Below, in pieces: positions 41,635 to 54,946 of a stretch of DNA of 64,000 nucleotides; the stretch's first letter is position 1; every line of letters begins with the position of its first letter. This DNA is from an uncultured Eubacteriales bacterium. Lineage in GTDB: Bacteria > Bacillota > Clostridia > Oscillospirales > Oscillospiraceae. The stretch covers positions 1 through 64,000 of the forward strand of contig ONPF01000005.1 in assembly GCA_900319635.1 (NCBI GenBank). The letters are read 5' to 3'. Under the pieces are notes generated by a model. It ran no database searches and was not told where the DNA came from. It saw only the letters and a list, made by a program, of their open reading frames with translations. The position numbers and the translations under genes were made by a program.

Positions 41635-43488
41635 TTATGGGTTCAACGACCCATTGGCAAAATTCAAAAGACTGCCGTTTTCGGGAACAAATTCCAGACT
41701 ATCCTTCCAGACTTCATAGAAGCTTTTATCGGTGCTCTTCACATTGAATACAAACTCGTTGTGAACGTCCACGCCTTTGCAGGGCTTTATATCGATGACA
41801 ACACGCATTCCGGGTTCCCAGGAGAAATCATCGCCTGCTTCGCTGGAATACTTTGCGGTAAAGGCGGAGAGACCATCGTCTGAACGGCTCACTTTATCCA
41901 CAACCCAATCTGTAATCAAAACAGGGTTTTCTTCCTCCGGGGTATAGACAGAAACTGTAATAACAGCGTCCGAGGTCAGGAAGGCGGCAGGAATTTCAAG
42001 CGTATCGCCGGAGAAGACAAGCTCGTCGGCGTTGTGCATCGCGAGAGGCTTGCTCTCCCCGAAGCGGTATCGGGCGTCAAGCGAATCCACGAGGAAGAGA
42101 GGGGCTTGCCCGTTCTCGTTGCGGAACATTTTATCAAGATGAGCGCGGTCGGCGTCGGAAACCTCCCGTAGATCTGCCAGAGAAAGCAGCAGCTCCAGAT
42201 TGAGCACCAAGGGCTCGGAAACAGGGGGGAGCTCAGTTTTACGAGCTTCCTTCATCTGCTTGTTGTATGCGCTGATTTCGTCTTTCTCCCGCTGTGTGGC
42301 AGAATCCCGGACGGAAATCTCCTGGATGTCATTCAGATACGCTTCGTTCAGACTGCGCTGCTCTCTTGCATAGTAATTTGCGCCGTTCAGAGCAAGCGTA
42401 TAGGCGGCGTCCAGATAAGCCGCCTTGCCTGTCCGCTCAAAAAGATCCATACACGTCAATGCGGCAAAGTAGCGAAGGGCCCAGTTTTGCTCATCTGTAT
42501 TGTCCACCAGGTACTGAACGTGCTCGTCCGCAAAATGAATATAGGCGTCCGGAGATAAGGTCTTTTCCGCAGAGGCAATGGCCAAAGGCAACACCTGGGC
42601 ATAGTCGTAATCTTTGCGGAAGATCCGGATATTCAGATCCTCATACGACTGTACCGCAAGAAGACAGTTCTCATAGTCTCCGACTTCGTAATAGCTTTCG
42701 GCCAGGACAAACCAGTATCCAGTGTAATAGCGGTATTCGCCTCGATGAGATTCCAGATATTGAATCCTGCTGGGAGCATTGGGGTTGTTTTTCCAGGACA
42801 CGAACTCATTTACAAGTTTTTCGTTTAGTGCGACGTCACCGGGAAGCTTATAGGAACGAACTATGTTGAGAAGGTAATCGAATTCCTCAACATGGCATTT
42901 GTGCAGGGCTTCAGCGGCTTCATCGTCCAGTGCCCAAAGAGCTTCTAACTCTGCTTGATCAGTATTCCCGCGAGCTAGATTATAAACTGCTCCAAAATTA
43001 ATATCGGTGAGTAAGACAAGGGGATTCCCTTGAGAAGCATCAATCAGCGTTCCAACCGTAATGTCACCGAATAAACCGTTCTCATCGAAAAGAACATCCA
43101 AAAGCAAGGACAGCTGGTCACGACTATTTGCCCGGGCAAGTCGATCTCGCCTTACCTCCAGCATGCGGTAATGCTCCAATGTATCAAGTAGAAATGTGAT
43201 ATGATATTGAGTTTCTTGGTCTATTGAATTGGGATAAAGATCAGACCGTAGCTGGTTGTATGCCGACTCCAGCAACAAGGGATCGTTAGGATTGCTGTTA
43301 ATCTCTTGGGTCAGTACAACCAGGTAATTGAGCATGACAATGGCGTTGCGCTGCACGGTGCTCAGACCATCATCAAAAGTATTGGGTGCTTTTACTGCTT
43401 CCGCGGAAGCAAGCCCCGGGACAGCGGAACAGAACAGAAGGATAAATACAAGAGAAAGCGAGATCACATTTCGTGTAATGTTTTTCAT
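41635..43488 (-). CDS. AT-richer secreted protein of unknown function
   Basis: This 617-residue protein has a clear signal peptide (MKNITRNVISLSLVFILLFC... cut near GLASA). The body is mainly helical and may contain TPR-like repeats, for example YWFVLAESYYEVGDYENCLLAV near 255-276. The C-terminal ~150 residues are beta-rich (VITVSVYTPEEENPV, KPCKGVDVHNEFVF). No enzyme motif is visible. Base composition is clearly more AT-rich than its neighbours and it borders a REP mosaic, which suggests later acquisition. SD is GGGGAG. Family not recognised. Confidence 0.75.
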   Translation of the reverse strand: MKNITRNVISLSLVFILLFCSAVPGLASAEAVKAPNTFDDGLSTVQRNAIVMLNYLVVLTQEINSNPNDPLLLESAYNQLRSDLYPNSIDQETQYHITFLLDTLEHYRMLEVRRDRLARANSRDQLSLLLDVLFDENGLFGDITVGTLIDASQGNPLVLLTDINFGAVYNLARGNTDQAELEALWALDDEAAEALHKCHVEEFDYLLNIVRSYKLPGDVALNEKLVNEFVSWKNNPNAPSRIQYLESHRGEYRYYTGYWFVLAESYYEVGDYENCLLAVQSYEDLNIRIFRKDYDYAQVLPLAIASAEKTLSPDAYIHFADEHVQYLVDNTDEQNWALRYFAALTCMDLFERTGKAAYLDAAYTLALNGANYYAREQRSLNEAYLNDIQEISVRDSATQREKDEISAYNKQMKEARKTELPPVSEPLVLNLELLLSLADLREVSDADRAHLDKMFRNENGQAPLFLVDSLDARYRFGESKPLAMHNADELVFSGDTLEIPAAFLTSDAVITVSVYTPEEENPVLITDWVVDKVSRSDDGLSAFTAKYSSEAGDDFSWEPGMRVVIDIKPCKGVDVHNEFVFNVKSTDKSFYEVWKDSLEFVPENGSLLNFANGSLNP

Positions 43489-43535
43489 ATGTACACTCCC
43501 CCTAAAAAATAATCATGCCGATTTGATACAATATT

Positions 43536-43563
43536 ATTATAGCGCAGGAAAGTCGATAATCAA
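43536..43563 (-). promoter_or_regulatory. Promoter for the AT-rich secreted protein
   Basis: On the minus strand: TTGATT (43558-43563), a 16-base spacer and TATAAT (43536-43541). Confidence 0.65.
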
Positions 43564-43610
43564 GCCAAAAAGACAAAAAGCTGCGTCTTGAACTGAAACC
43601 CACTTATAAT

Positions 43611-43645
43611 AACTGTACCCGCGACCTTGCGTTGCGGGTACAGTT
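43611..43645. terminator. Hairpin after the anti-sigma gene
   Basis: AACTGTACCCGC pairs with GCGGGTACAGTT. The T-run is weak on both strands. Confidence 0.55.
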
Positions 43646-43694
43646 TCTCAAAAAGAAATATCGCTGCATGAAGAAAAAGGTGTCGGCCGGCTGC

Positions 43695-44570
43695 TTATTC
43701 TCCCAGAAACTCCGCCCATTCGGCGGGGGTCAGGGAGGCGAGCATCAGGGCCTCCTGGCCGGGGTCGTAGTAGTACAGCCGATCCTCCCGCTCATAGAGG
43801 GGGACCTCCGCGATCTCGCTGCCGAAGCGGACCAGGATGACGCCGATCCGGGCGCTCTCCAGTTCCTCCCGACTCAGCTCCGCGCTCTCCCCGCCCAGCA
43901 GCTCCCGGAGCAGCGCCAGATCCCAGTGGGAGAAATCCCAGACGGGGAGCGCCTCCCCGGCGGCTGCCGGCTGAGCCAGAAAACCGTTGGCGGCCTCCGC
44001 CTCCGTGGTCACCGCGGTATCCGCCATTTCGGGCTCCGGGTTGGGGGCCGCCAGCATGGGCGCGGCAGGCTCCTCGGCGCTCTCCTCCAGGATGGCCTCC
44101 TCCGTTTCCGGCTCCGCTTCCTCCGGGGCGGCGTCCTTCGTCACGGCGCTCTCCTGGGCGGAACGGCCATAGGCGGCTTCCTCGGTGGCAAGGGACGCCT
44201 CCTCATAGGCGGCGGTGCTGAGCTGGCCGCCGGTGGGAGCGCCCTTGGCAAAGGACACGCCCAGATACACGCCCACAACCACGGCGGCCACCGCCGCAGT
44301 GGACAGCACGCTGCGCAAAATGGTGGGGAGGCGGTTCTTCTTCCGGATCTCCTCCCGGCGGATATTGGCCATGACGGTTTCCTTCAGATCCAGGGGAGCC
44401 TCCTCCAGATCTCCGCCGATCTGCCGGGAGATGGCGGAAAAAGCCTGAAACAGCGCGGCGCATTCCGCGCAGCCTTCGATATGCTCGGCCAGATCGGCCT
44501 CTTCTCTGGCTGTCAGCTCGCCGTCGATCATGCGGCTGATCAGCTCCTGATAGCGTTCACAAGAGCTCAT
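43695..44570 (-). CDS. Membrane anti-sigma factor with zinc finger
   Basis: This 291-residue protein opens with a zf-HC2 domain: CERYQELISRMIDGELT and the H-x3-C-x2-C motif HIEGCAEC near 30-37. A single membrane span (VLSTAAVAAVVVGVYLGV, about 88-105), a Glu/Ala-rich linker and a C-terminal external domain follow. This is the usual plan of ZAS-type anti-sigma factors. It overlaps the ECF sigma gene upstream by 4 bases, so it should bind and restrain that sigma factor. Confidence 0.9.
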   Translation of the reverse strand: MSSCERYQELISRMIDGELTAREEADLAEHIEGCAECAALFQAFSAISRQIGGDLEEAPLDLKETVMANIRREEIRKKNRLPTILRSVLSTAAVAAVVVGVYLGVSFAKGAPTGGQLSTAAYEEASLATEEAAYGRSAQESAVTKDAAPEEAEPETEEAILEESAEEPAAPMLAAPNPEPEMADTAVTTEAEAANGFLAQPAAAGEALPVWDFSHWDLALLRELLGGESAELSREELESARIGVILVRFGSEIAEVPLYEREDRLYYYDPGQEALMLASLTPAEWAEFLGE

Positions 44571-45187
44571 GGGACATCACTTCCTCTCGGGTTTCTTGAC
44601 GAGATGGAGTCGGGAATGTTCCCGTCCTTCAGCAAATAAGCGCAAAGTTTTTTTCGCGCCCGGAAGATCCGGGACTTCACCGTCCCGGCCTCCAGCCCCA
44701 TGGCCTCGCCGATCTCCTCGTAGCTCAGCCCCTGGATCTCCCGCAGCAGCAGGATCTGCCGCTGCTCGTCGGGCAGCTCCGCGAGCCCCCGGCGCACGGC
44801 CTCCCGGGTCAGCTTCCGCTCCAGCAGCGTTTCGGGGCTCTGGCTCTCGTCGGCGATGTCCAGCTGCACGTTCTCCCCGTCGTCGTCCTCCACGGTGAGG
44901 GAGGAGCTGGGGCGGCGGCCCTGCCGGCGCTTGAAGTCCAGGCAGAGGTTGGAGACGATGCGGTAGAGCCAGCTGGAAAACTTGCTGTCTCCCCGGAAGG
45001 AGGACAGGGAGTTGTAGGCCTTCAGAAAGGCCTCCTGGGCGATGTCCTGGGCGTCCTCCCGGTTGCCGAGCATCTGCAGAGCCACGTTGTAGACGTTCTT
45101 CTCATAGGCCGTCACCAGCAGCCCAAAGGCGTCCACGTCCCCGTGCTGCACCCGGCGGATCACGGTCAGTTCCTGTTCTCTTGTCAA
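44567..45187 (-). CDS. ECF-type RNA polymerase sigma factor
   Basis: This 206-residue sigma-70 family protein has region 2 with YNVALQMLGNREDAQDIAQEA and WLYRIVSNLCLDFKRR. An acidic linker precedes region 4, LPDEQRQILLLREIQGLSYEEIGEAM and GTVKSRIFRARKKL. This matches SigW-like ECF factors, usually wall or envelope stress. Its promoters cannot be identified here. Regulation is by the anti-sigma encoded next to it. Confidence 0.93.
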   Translation of the reverse strand: MTREQELTVIRRVQHGDVDAFGLLVTAYEKNVYNVALQMLGNREDAQDIAQEAFLKAYNSLSSFRGDSKFSSWLYRIVSNLCLDFKRRQGRRPSSSLTVEDDDGENVQLDIADESQSPETLLERKLTREAVRRGLAELPDEQRQILLLREIQGLSYEEIGEAMGLEAGTVKSRIFRARKKLCAYLLKDGNIPDSISSRNPRGSDVP

Positions 45188-45201
45188 GCGATCACTTCCT
45201 T

Positions 45202-46173
45202 CTATCTCAAGTCGCGCTTGATGTCTTTTACGATGCGGTGAATGTCCTCCAGCGTGTCCACCTGCACCAGCGCCCTTCGGTAGATCCCCGCGTGGGGCAC
45301 GCCGTGGAGGTACCAGGGCAGGTGGTGCCGCGCCTCCAGGCAGGCGATGCGCTCCCCGGCGAAGGCGGCCAGGGTCTCGATCTGCCCCACGGCGGCGTCC
45401 ATCCGCTCCCCGAGCGGGGGCGGCGCCGGGATGGGCTCGCCGGCAATGGCGGCGTTTGCCTCCCGGAAGAGCCAGGGATTGCCGAAGGCGCCCCGGCCCA
45501 CGGCGCAGAGATCCGCCCCGGTGTAGCGCAGGATATGCGCCGCGTCCTCGCCGGTGAAGATGTCCCCGTTTGCGGTGACGGGGATCTTCACCGCCTGCTT
45601 GACCTCGCGGATGATGTCCCAGTCCGCCTTGCCGGCGTACATCTGCACCCGGGTGCGGCCGTGGACGCAGAGAGCGTCCGCCCCGGCGCTCTCCAGCACC
45701 CGGGCAAATTCCACCGCGTTCACGCTGCCCCCGTCCCAGCCCTTGCGGAACTTCACCGTGACGGGGACGGAAACGGCCTTCTTCACCGCCTCCACGATCC
45801 GCCCGGCCAGCTCCGGCGAGCGCATCAGGGCGGAGCCGTCCCCGGATTTCACGATCTTCCCCACGGGGCAGCCCATGTTGATGTCCAGGAGCTCCCCGTC
45901 GGAGAGCTCCAGCGCCATGGGCGCGGCCTCGGCCAGCACCTCCGGCTCGTGGCCGAAGAGCTGCACCGCCAGGGGGCGCTCCTCCGGCAGACGGTGGAGC
46001 AGGGCCTTGGTCTTCTCGTCCCGATAGACGAGCGCCCGGGCGGAGACCATCTCCGTGACGGTAAGGGCGGCGCCCTGCTCCCGGCAGAGGGCGCGGAAGG
46101 CGAAGTCCGTCACCCCCGCCATGGGCGCCAGGGTCACGCGCCCCTGCAATGAAATATTTCCGATTGTTGTCAT
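45202..46173 (-). CDS. dusB: tRNA-dihydrouridine synthase (DusB-type)
   Basis: This 323-residue FMN enzyme has [13 protein letters not shown] at the N-terminus, [20 protein letters not shown] with the catalytic cysteine, [16 protein letters not shown], and [12 protein letters not shown] / [11 protein letters not shown] at the FMN phosphate site. It reduces uridines in the tRNA D-loop. It lies in a minus-strand run after xth and just before the sigma factor gene (14 bases). Confidence 0.93.
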   Translation of the reverse strand: MTTIGNISLQGRVTLAPMAGVTDFAFRALCREQGAALTVTEMVSARALVYRDEKTKALLHRLPEERPLAVQLFGHEPEVLAEAAPMALELSDGELLDINMGCPVGKIVKSGDGSALMRSPELAGRIVEAVKKAVSVPVTVKFRKGWDGGSVNAVEFARVLESAGADALCVHGRTRVQMYAGKADWDIIREVKQAVKIPVTANGDIFTGEDAAHILRYTGADLCAVGRGAFGNPWLFREANAAIAGEPIPAPPPLGERMDAAVGQIETLAAFAGERIACLEARHHLPWYLHGVPHAGIYRRALVQVDTLEDIHRIVKDIKRDLR

Positions 46174-46248
46174 ACTCTTCTTGTAAGTGTTCAGAGTTCA
46201 GGTTTCAGAGTTCAGAGGATTCTTTTCTGAAAACTGAAAACTGTAAAC

Positions 46249-47004
46249 TCAAAACTGAATGTCCAGCCCCACGGGGCAGTGGTCGCTGCCCATCACCTCG
46301 GGGAGGATATAGGCGTCCTTGATCTGCTCCCGCAGCCGGTTCGACACCACGAAATAGTCGATGCGCCAGCCCACGTTCCGCGCCCGGGCCGCCGCCCGGT
46401 AGCTCCACCAGGAGTAGGCGTCGGTCCTGTCGGGGTAGAGATAGCGGAAGGAGTCGGTAAAGCCCGCCGCCAGAAGCTGGGTGAACTTGTCCCGCTCCTC
46501 GTAGGAAAAGCCGGGATTCCCGATGTTCTGCTTGGGGTTTTTCAGGTCGATCTCCTCATGGGCCACGTTCATGTCCCCGCAGACGATGACGGGCTTTTGC
46601 GCATCCAGCGCCTGCAGGTAGGCGCGGAAATCGTCCTCCCACTGCATCCGGTAGGCGAGACGCTTCAGCTCGTCCTGGGCGTTGGGGGTGTAGACGCAGA
46701 CCAGGAAGAAGTCCGCATACTCCAGGGTCACAGCCCGCCCCTCGGTATCATGCTCCGGGATGCCCAGATTATAGCGCACCGACAGGGGCGTGTGCCGGGT
46801 GAAAATGGCGGTGCCGGAGTAGCCCTTCTTCTCGGCGTAGCTCCAATAGCTCTCGTAGCCGGGAAAGTCCAGCTCGATCTGCCCCTGCTGCAGCTTGGTC
46901 TCCTGCAGGCAGACGAAATCGGCGTCAAAGCTCCGGAAGATCTCCTCAAAGCCCTTTTTCTGCACGGCGCGCAGGCCGTTCACATTCCAGGAAATGAATC
47001 TCAT
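46249..47004 (-). CDS. xth: Exodeoxyribonuclease III
   Basis: This 251-residue AP endonuclease/exonuclease has [13 protein letters not shown] (metal-binding Asn), CLQETKLQ (catalytic Glu), a VYTPNAQ segment, [15 protein letters not shown] (catalytic Asp/Asn), and [10 protein letters not shown] (catalytic Asp-His). It repairs abasic sites. Its start overlaps the stop of the trmB-GNAT gene. The 75 bases after it contain AAAACTC/AACTGAA-type short repeats. Confidence 0.94.
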   Translation of the reverse strand: MRFISWNVNGLRAVQKKGFEEIFRSFDADFVCLQETKLQQGQIELDFPGYESYWSYAEKKGYSGTAIFTRHTPLSVRYNLGIPEHDTEGRAVTLEYADFFLVCVYTPNAQDELKRLAYRMQWEDDFRAYLQALDAQKPVIVCGDMNVAHEEIDLKNPKQNIGNPGFSYEERDKFTQLLAAGFTDSFRYLYPDRTDAYSWWSYRAAARARNVGWRIDYFVVSNRLREQIKDAYILPEVMGSDHCPVGLDIQF

Positions 47005-48212
47005 TTCGTCTCCTCCCGGCGGATCCGGTAATACTTGAAGTGCTCATCCTCCGACACATAGCGGAAGCCCGCCTTCTGCAGCGCGCGCTGGCTGCGGGTG
47101 TTCCGGAGCAGGGAATCGGCCAGCACGGTCTCCAGGCCCAGCTCCTCAAAGGCAACGCGCAGCCCCTGCCGCAGGGCCAGGGTGCCGTAGCCGTGGTTTT
47201 TATAGCGGTCGTTCACCAGGCAGAGGCCCAGCTCGCAGCGCTTCTCGGCAGGGTCGATTTTCTTGAGCACCAGCTCGCCGATGGGCTCCTGCCCCAGCAG
47301 GACGTAGAAGCGCCGCTCATTTTCCCGGGCCGCGCGCTCCGTAAACCAGGCGCCCACCTTCTCAGCGTCGTAGACATAGGGCTCGCAGCGGCTCGGATCC
47401 TCAAAGAGCTCCGGCGCCTGCTGGAAGCTCCGGTAAAAGGCGTGGCAGAGGGGGAGGGTGGCGGCTGCCAGGCGCAGGGCGTCCTCCGGCGGCAAAGGCT
47501 TCTTGCTGCCCCGGGCGTCCCCCAGGGCGGCGTTGCGGAGCCTTGGGACGGCTCCCGCGGCGGTGCCGCGGGTCTCGGCGGTGCGGGTGGCCACCAGCCG
47601 GTGGATCTTCAGCCCCTCGGCGGTGAACTTCAGCTCATAGTCGGTCATGATGCCAACGGGGCCGTCCCGGTGCAGATCGTCCGTCACCTCCGAGAGCGCC
47701 CAACCCTCGCTCTCAAACTGCTCCAGCGACCAGGCGAAGAGGGGGGCGTTGTCGGTCTTGAACCAGATCTGCCCGCCGGGGGAGAGCACGTCGGCATACA
47801 GGCGCAGGAAGCCCGGCGCCGTCAGGCGGAACTTGGCGTCCCGGCTCTTGGGCCAGGGATCGCTGAAATTCAGATACAGGCGGTCGATCTCCTCCGGCGC
47901 GAAGATGGAGGCGAGATTGGCCGCGTCAAAGTCCATGAAGCGGACGTTGGTGACGCCCGCGTCCCGGGAGCGCTCCATGGCCAGCACCATGGCGTCCGGC
48001 ACCTTTTCGATGGCCAGGATCACCGCCGAGGGCTCCGCCTTCGCCGTCTCCACGGTGAAGCGGCCCTTGCCGCAGCCCAGCTCCACATAGAGCCGGTCCT
48101 GCTCGGGAAAGGCGGCCAGCCATTCGCCCCGCAGCGCCGCGGGGTCTTCGATCAAATAAGCGGAACAGGCATCCATCCGGGAATCCAGATTGTGCCGTTT
48201 GCGCATTCTCAT
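47001..48212 (-). CDS. trmB: Fusion: tRNA (guanine-N7-)-methyltransferase plus GNAT acetyltransferase
   Basis: This 403-residue protein has an N-terminal TrmB domain (about 1-215): [13 protein letters not shown] for [34 protein letters not shown] and TDYELKF near its end. A linker of about 30 residues is followed by a GNAT domain with [36 protein letters not shown] (acetyl-CoA loop) and [12 protein letters not shown]. TrmB makes m7G46 in tRNA; the acetyl acceptor is unknown. Start chosen at MRMRKRH, which resembles TrmB N-termini; GGAG lies 12 bases upstream. The fusion is read in one frame without interruption. Confidence 0.88.
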   Translation of the reverse strand: MRMRKRHNLDSRMDACSAYLIEDPAALRGEWLAAFPEQDRLYVELGCGKGRFTVETAKAEPSAVILAIEKVPDAMVLAMERSRDAGVTNVRFMDFDAANLASIFAPEEIDRLYLNFSDPWPKSRDAKFRLTAPGFLRLYADVLSPGGQIWFKTDNAPLFAWSLEQFESEGWALSEVTDDLHRDGPVGIMTDYELKFTAEGLKIHRLVATRTAETRGTAAGAVPRLRNAALGDARGSKKPLPPEDALRLAAATLPLCHAFYRSFQQAPELFEDPSRCEPYVYDAEKVGAWFTERAARENERRFYVLLGQEPIGELVLKKIDPAEKRCELGLCLVNDRYKNHGYGTLALRQGLRVAFEELGLETVLADSLLRNTRSQRALQKAGFRYVSEDEHFKYYRIRREETK

Positions 48213-48441
48213 GTTGCAATCACACTCCAAATTACAGAATAACACAAGTTTCTTCAAACATCAAGGATAAGAAGCGCCGGGGCGCGTTTTGACTGTCAAG
48301 ATCCCGATTTTTCCCGAGTTTTTGCGGAATTCGGGGCTATCTTTTCCCGGGGGAATGGTGTATAATAACAAAAACGTGTATCGAAAGGGGAAACGGCCCC
48401 GCTTTGCGGCGGCTTCCCTGTGAATCGGAAGAGGTGAGACC

Positions 48442-49128
48442 ATGGGAGAACATGCGAGCAATGTTCTGTTTTCCATCGGCCCGCTGGAGGTGACAAGCAC
48501 CGTCACCACCATGTGGGCCATCATCGCCGTGCTCACGCTGCTCAGTTGGCTGGCGACCCGGCGGCTCAAGGACGTGCCCGGGCCGCTGCAGAACGCGGCG
48601 GAGGTGGCGGTGGGCTACCTGCGCAACTATTATGAGGAGAATCTGGGCAAGGAGCACGGGCGCAAGTACTTCTCCGTCTTCGCCACCTTCTTCATCTTCA
48701 TCATCGTCTGCAACTACTCCGGCATCCTGCCGGGCGCCGGGCATCTCAGCGGCTTTGCCGTACCTACGGCTTGCCTGTCGGTGACGGCGGGTCTGGGCGT
48801 CATCGCCTTCTTCACCACCCATGTGATCGGCATCCGGGAGAAGGGCCTGGGGCACTATCTTGCCAGCTTTACCAAGCCCCTGATCCTGGTGGTTCTGATG
48901 CTGCCGCTGAACATTCTGGAGCAGTTTATCCGCCCGGCCTCCCTGGCCCTGCGTCTTTACGGCAACATGTACGGCGAGGAAATGGTGACGGAGAAGCTGT
49001 ACGAGATCTTTCCCATCGGCGTGCCGCTGATTATGAACGTGCTGAGCCTGCTGTTCTGTATGCTGCAGGCCATGGTCTTCACCATGCTGCTGTCGATCTA
49101 TGTCCAGGAAGCGGTAGAGGAAGAGTAA
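48442..49128 (+). CDS. atpB: F-type ATP synthase subunit a
   Basis: This 228-residue integral membrane protein has about five or six spans. The conserved helix [17 protein letters not shown] near 164-180 carries the essential arginine (R171) that works against the c-ring carboxylate. It opens the atp operon. A TATAAT lies at 48361-48366, but I see no good -35, so promoter strength is unclear. SD is GAAGAGGTGAG. Confidence 0.93.
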   Translation: MGEHASNVLFSIGPLEVTSTVTTMWAIIAVLTLLSWLATRRLKDVPGPLQNAAEVAVGYLRNYYEENLGKEHGRKYFSVFATFFIFIIVCNYSGILPGAGHLSGFAVPTACLSVTAGLGVIAFFTTHVIGIREKGLGHYLASFTKPLILVVLMLPLNILEQFIRPASLALRLYGNMYGEEMVTEKLYEIFPIGVPLIMNVLSLLFCMLQAMVFTMLLSIYVQEAVEEE

Positions 49129-49181
49129 AACGGAAGCAAATTTATTTCGATAAACAGTATTTCAAACAGGAGGATCTACTC

Positions 49182-49409
49182 ATGGAAAAAGGACTTATCG
49201 CCATCGCTGCCGCTCTGGTGCTGTGCATCACCGGCGCCGCCACCGCCATTGCCCAGGGACGTACCGCTTCCCATGCCATGGAAGCCATCGCGCGCCAGCC
49301 TGAGGCCGCCGGTGACATCCGGGGCTCGCTGATCCTGTCCCTGGCCCTGATGGAAGCGCTGACCATCTACGGCATGCTGGTCGCCTTCATGCTGGTCGGC
49401 AAGATTTAA
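49182..49409 (+). CDS. atpE: F-type ATP synthase subunit c
   Basis: This 75-residue hairpin proteolipid has the polar loop [12 protein letters not shown] (about 37-48) and the ion-binding glutamate E58 in [12 protein letters not shown]25, which helps bind Na+ in sodium-dependent rings, is present, but the Ser/Thr usually following the glutamate is Ala-Leu. The sequence therefore does not decide between Na+ and H+. SD is CAGGAGG. Confidence 0.93.
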   Translation: MEKGLIAIAAALVLCITGAATAIAQGRTASHAMEAIARQPEAAGDIRGSLILSLALMEALTIYGMLVAFMLVGKI

Positions 49410-49437
49410 GCCACATCGCCACAGGAGGACGGAGTCC

Positions 49438-49868
49438 ATGTTAAGCATCAACATTTCCGAGCTCATATGGACTGTCATCAACTTCTTCCTGCTGTTCTTC
49501 CTGCTGCGGCACTTCCTGTATAAGCCCATTTGCGCCCATATGGACGCCCGCCAGGCCCGCATCGACGCCGGCCTTGCCCAGGAGCAGGCGGCGCGGGACG
49601 CGCTGCAGGCGGAGAATGACCGGCTGGAGCAGGAAAAGCAGGCCGCCCGGGAGCAGGCGCGCCTCAGCCTGCAGCAGGCGGAGACCCAGGCCGAGCAGGC
49701 GCGGGTCGAGGAGCTGCGCCGGGCGAAGCAGAGCGCCAGAGCGGCGGAGCAGAAAACCAGGGAAGAGATGCAGGCGCAGATCCGGCAGGACGGTGAAGTC
49801 CTGGCGGCGGCGGAGCCTGCCCTGGCGGAGCTGCTGACCCGGAAGCTCCTGGAGAAGGGGGAGAGGAC

Positions 49869-49872
<4 letters not shown>
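49438..49872 (+). CDS. atpF: F-type ATP synthase subunit b
   Basis: This 144-residue protein has one N-terminal membrane span ([20 protein letters not shown]) followed by a long charged coiled coil to the end. This is the plan of subunit b, the stator stalk. Its stop overlaps the start of the next gene (ATGA). A second b-like segment is fused to the next protein, so the stalk may be a heterodimer of this chain with that fusion. Confidence 0.9.
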
Positions 49873-52109
<2,237 letters not shown>

Positions 52110-52112
52110 TTT

Positions 52113-52185
52113 GTAGGGGCGGCTACCAGCCGCCCGCGGACTACGAGAACAGCCGAAGAGACGGGCGGCTAATAGCCGCCCCTAC
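52113..52185. repeat. Inverted pair of REP palindromes inside the atp operon
   Basis: GTAGGGGCGGCT...AGCCGCCCG (52113-52136) and its inverted copy CGGGCGGCTA...CCCCTAC (52162-52185) lie head to head between alpha and gamma, together able to form one large stem. Confidence 0.85.
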
Positions 52186-52203
52186 GGGAATGGTGGTGAG
52201 CCT

Positions 52204-53028
52204 ATGGCCAATCTGCGCGGGATCCGGATGCGCATCAAAAGTGTAGAGAGCACCCGGCAGATCACCAAGTCCATGAAGATGGTGGCCGCGGCCAAGCTCC
52301 GCAAGACCCAGAACGCCCTGGGGCGCCTGGGGGACTTTGCGGATCGGAGCCGCGGGCTGCTCTGCGCCCTGGGGACGGGGGAGACGGAGAACCCCTTCCT
52401 GCGCCCCCGGGAGGAGAAGCGGCGGGTCCTCTATGTGCTCATCGTGGGCAACCGGGGACTCTGCGGCACCTACAACCACAGCCTGCTGCGCTATTTTGAG
52501 GAGCTGCGCGCCCAGGAAGAGCGGGAGAGCCTGCTCTATGTGGTGGGCCGCTGGGGGCGGGATCTGATCCGGGACGCGGATCGGCGCTTTGAGATCAGCG
52601 ACAGCCCAGACGCCCGGGAGGCGCAGGAGCTGACAGAGGAGCTCAAGAAGCTCTATACGGAGGAGGGCGCGGACGAGATCGTGCTGGTGTATCAGCAGTT
52701 CAAATCCGTGCTGCAGCAGAGCCCGGGTAGCAAGACCCTGCTGCCGCTGACGCTGCCGGAGGGCGAGGGCGAAAAAGACCTGATCTTCGAGCCCGACGAA
52801 AAGACCGTGCTGGATCGGCTGACGGAGCTCTATCTGCAGAGCGCGGTGCACGCGGCGCTGCTGGAGGCCCGCACCGGCGAGCACGCCGCCCGCATGACCG
52901 CCATGACCGCCGCCTCGGACAACACCGAGGAGCTGATCGGGGAGCTGACCCTGGAGCTCAACCACGCCCGCCAGGCCGCCATCACCACCGAGATCTCCGA
53001 GATCGTGGGCGGCGCCGCGGCGCTGTGA
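52204..53028 (+). CDS. atpG: F-type ATP synthase subunit gamma
   Basis: This 274-residue central shaft protein has MANLRGIRMRIKSVESTRQITKSM at the N-terminal helix (residues 1-24), VGNRGLCGTYN in the Rossmann-like middle and a C-terminal helix with TAMTAASDNTEELIGELTL. It has the expected family length. The start follows GGTGGTGAG just after the REP pair. Confidence 0.93.
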   Translation: MANLRGIRMRIKSVESTRQITKSMKMVAAAKLRKTQNALGRLGDFADRSRGLLCALGTGETENPFLRPREEKRRVLYVLIVGNRGLCGTYNHSLLRYFEELRAQEERESLLYVVGRWGRDLIRDADRRFEISDSPDAREAQELTEELKKLYTEEGADEIVLVYQQFKSVLQQSPGSKTLLPLTLPEGEGEKDLIFEPDEKTVLDRLTELYLQSAVHAALLEARTGEHAARMTAMTAASDNTEELIGELTLELNHARQAAITTEISEIVGGAAAL

Positions 53029-54513
<1,485 letters not shown>

Positions 54514-54514
<1 letters not shown>

Positions 54515-54777
54515 TGGATAAGATCGCGCTGCATGTGCTCACCGGCGACGGCACGGTGTTTGAGCATACGGTGGAGTATGTGAACCTGCCCACGGGCTTC
54601 GGCTCTCTCGGTGTGAAGGGGGATCACGCCCCCATGCTCTGCGCGGTGGAGGCGGGCGTCCTCCGCTGCCGCTGGAGCGACGGGGCGATGCGCGTCCGCA
54701 TCGGCGCGGGCGTGGCCAGCGTGGAGAAAAACGAGCTGAACGTGCTGGTGTCCTCCGCCCAGGTGCTGGAGGAGTGA
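54514..54777 (+). CDS. atpC: Short ATP synthase epsilon subunit (N-terminal domain only)
   Basis: This 87-residue protein has the epsilon N-terminal beta-sandwich: an ALHVLTGDGTVFE start, PTGFGSLGVKGDHAPML and a strand pattern ending NELNVLVSSAQVLEE. The usual C-terminal helical hairpin of about 45 residues, which regulates ATP hydrolysis, is absent; a stop follows the sandwich. It starts on the last base of the beta stop. It is followed by a REP palindrome and a long terminator hairpin. Confidence 0.88.
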
Positions 54778-54789
54778 AGATTCCGGACT

Positions 54790-54816
54790 GTAGGGGCCGG
54801 CGCCCTCGACGTCCCG
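54790..54816. repeat. REP palindrome after the atp operon
   Basis: GTAGGGGCCGGCGCCCTCGA core; a second copy in inverted orientation is at about 54910-54936. Confidence 0.7.
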
Positions 54817-54832
54817 GCAAAGAAGCACGGAA

Positions 54833-54895
54833 CGAACAGAAATCTCCGGCGAATTCGGGTGATACCGCATTCGCCGGAGATTTCCGTTCGTTTTT
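54833..54895. terminator. Long terminator hairpin after the atp operon
   Basis: CGAAC plus AAATCTCCGGCGAAT pairs with ATTCGCCGGAGATTT plus GTTCG, followed by TTTTT. The inner arm AAATCTCCGGCGAA is the same as in the hairpins at 40963-41010 and 41403-41449. Confidence 0.85.
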
Positions 54896-54946
54896 ATACT
54901 GTGCTGCGCGGGCTGCCGAGGGCGTCAGCCCCTACAGGTGCGGGCA

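Noticed and set aside
43611..43645. tRNA-like fold near the AT-rich gene
   Set aside because: It is a single hairpin without cloverleaf arms or a T-loop sequence.
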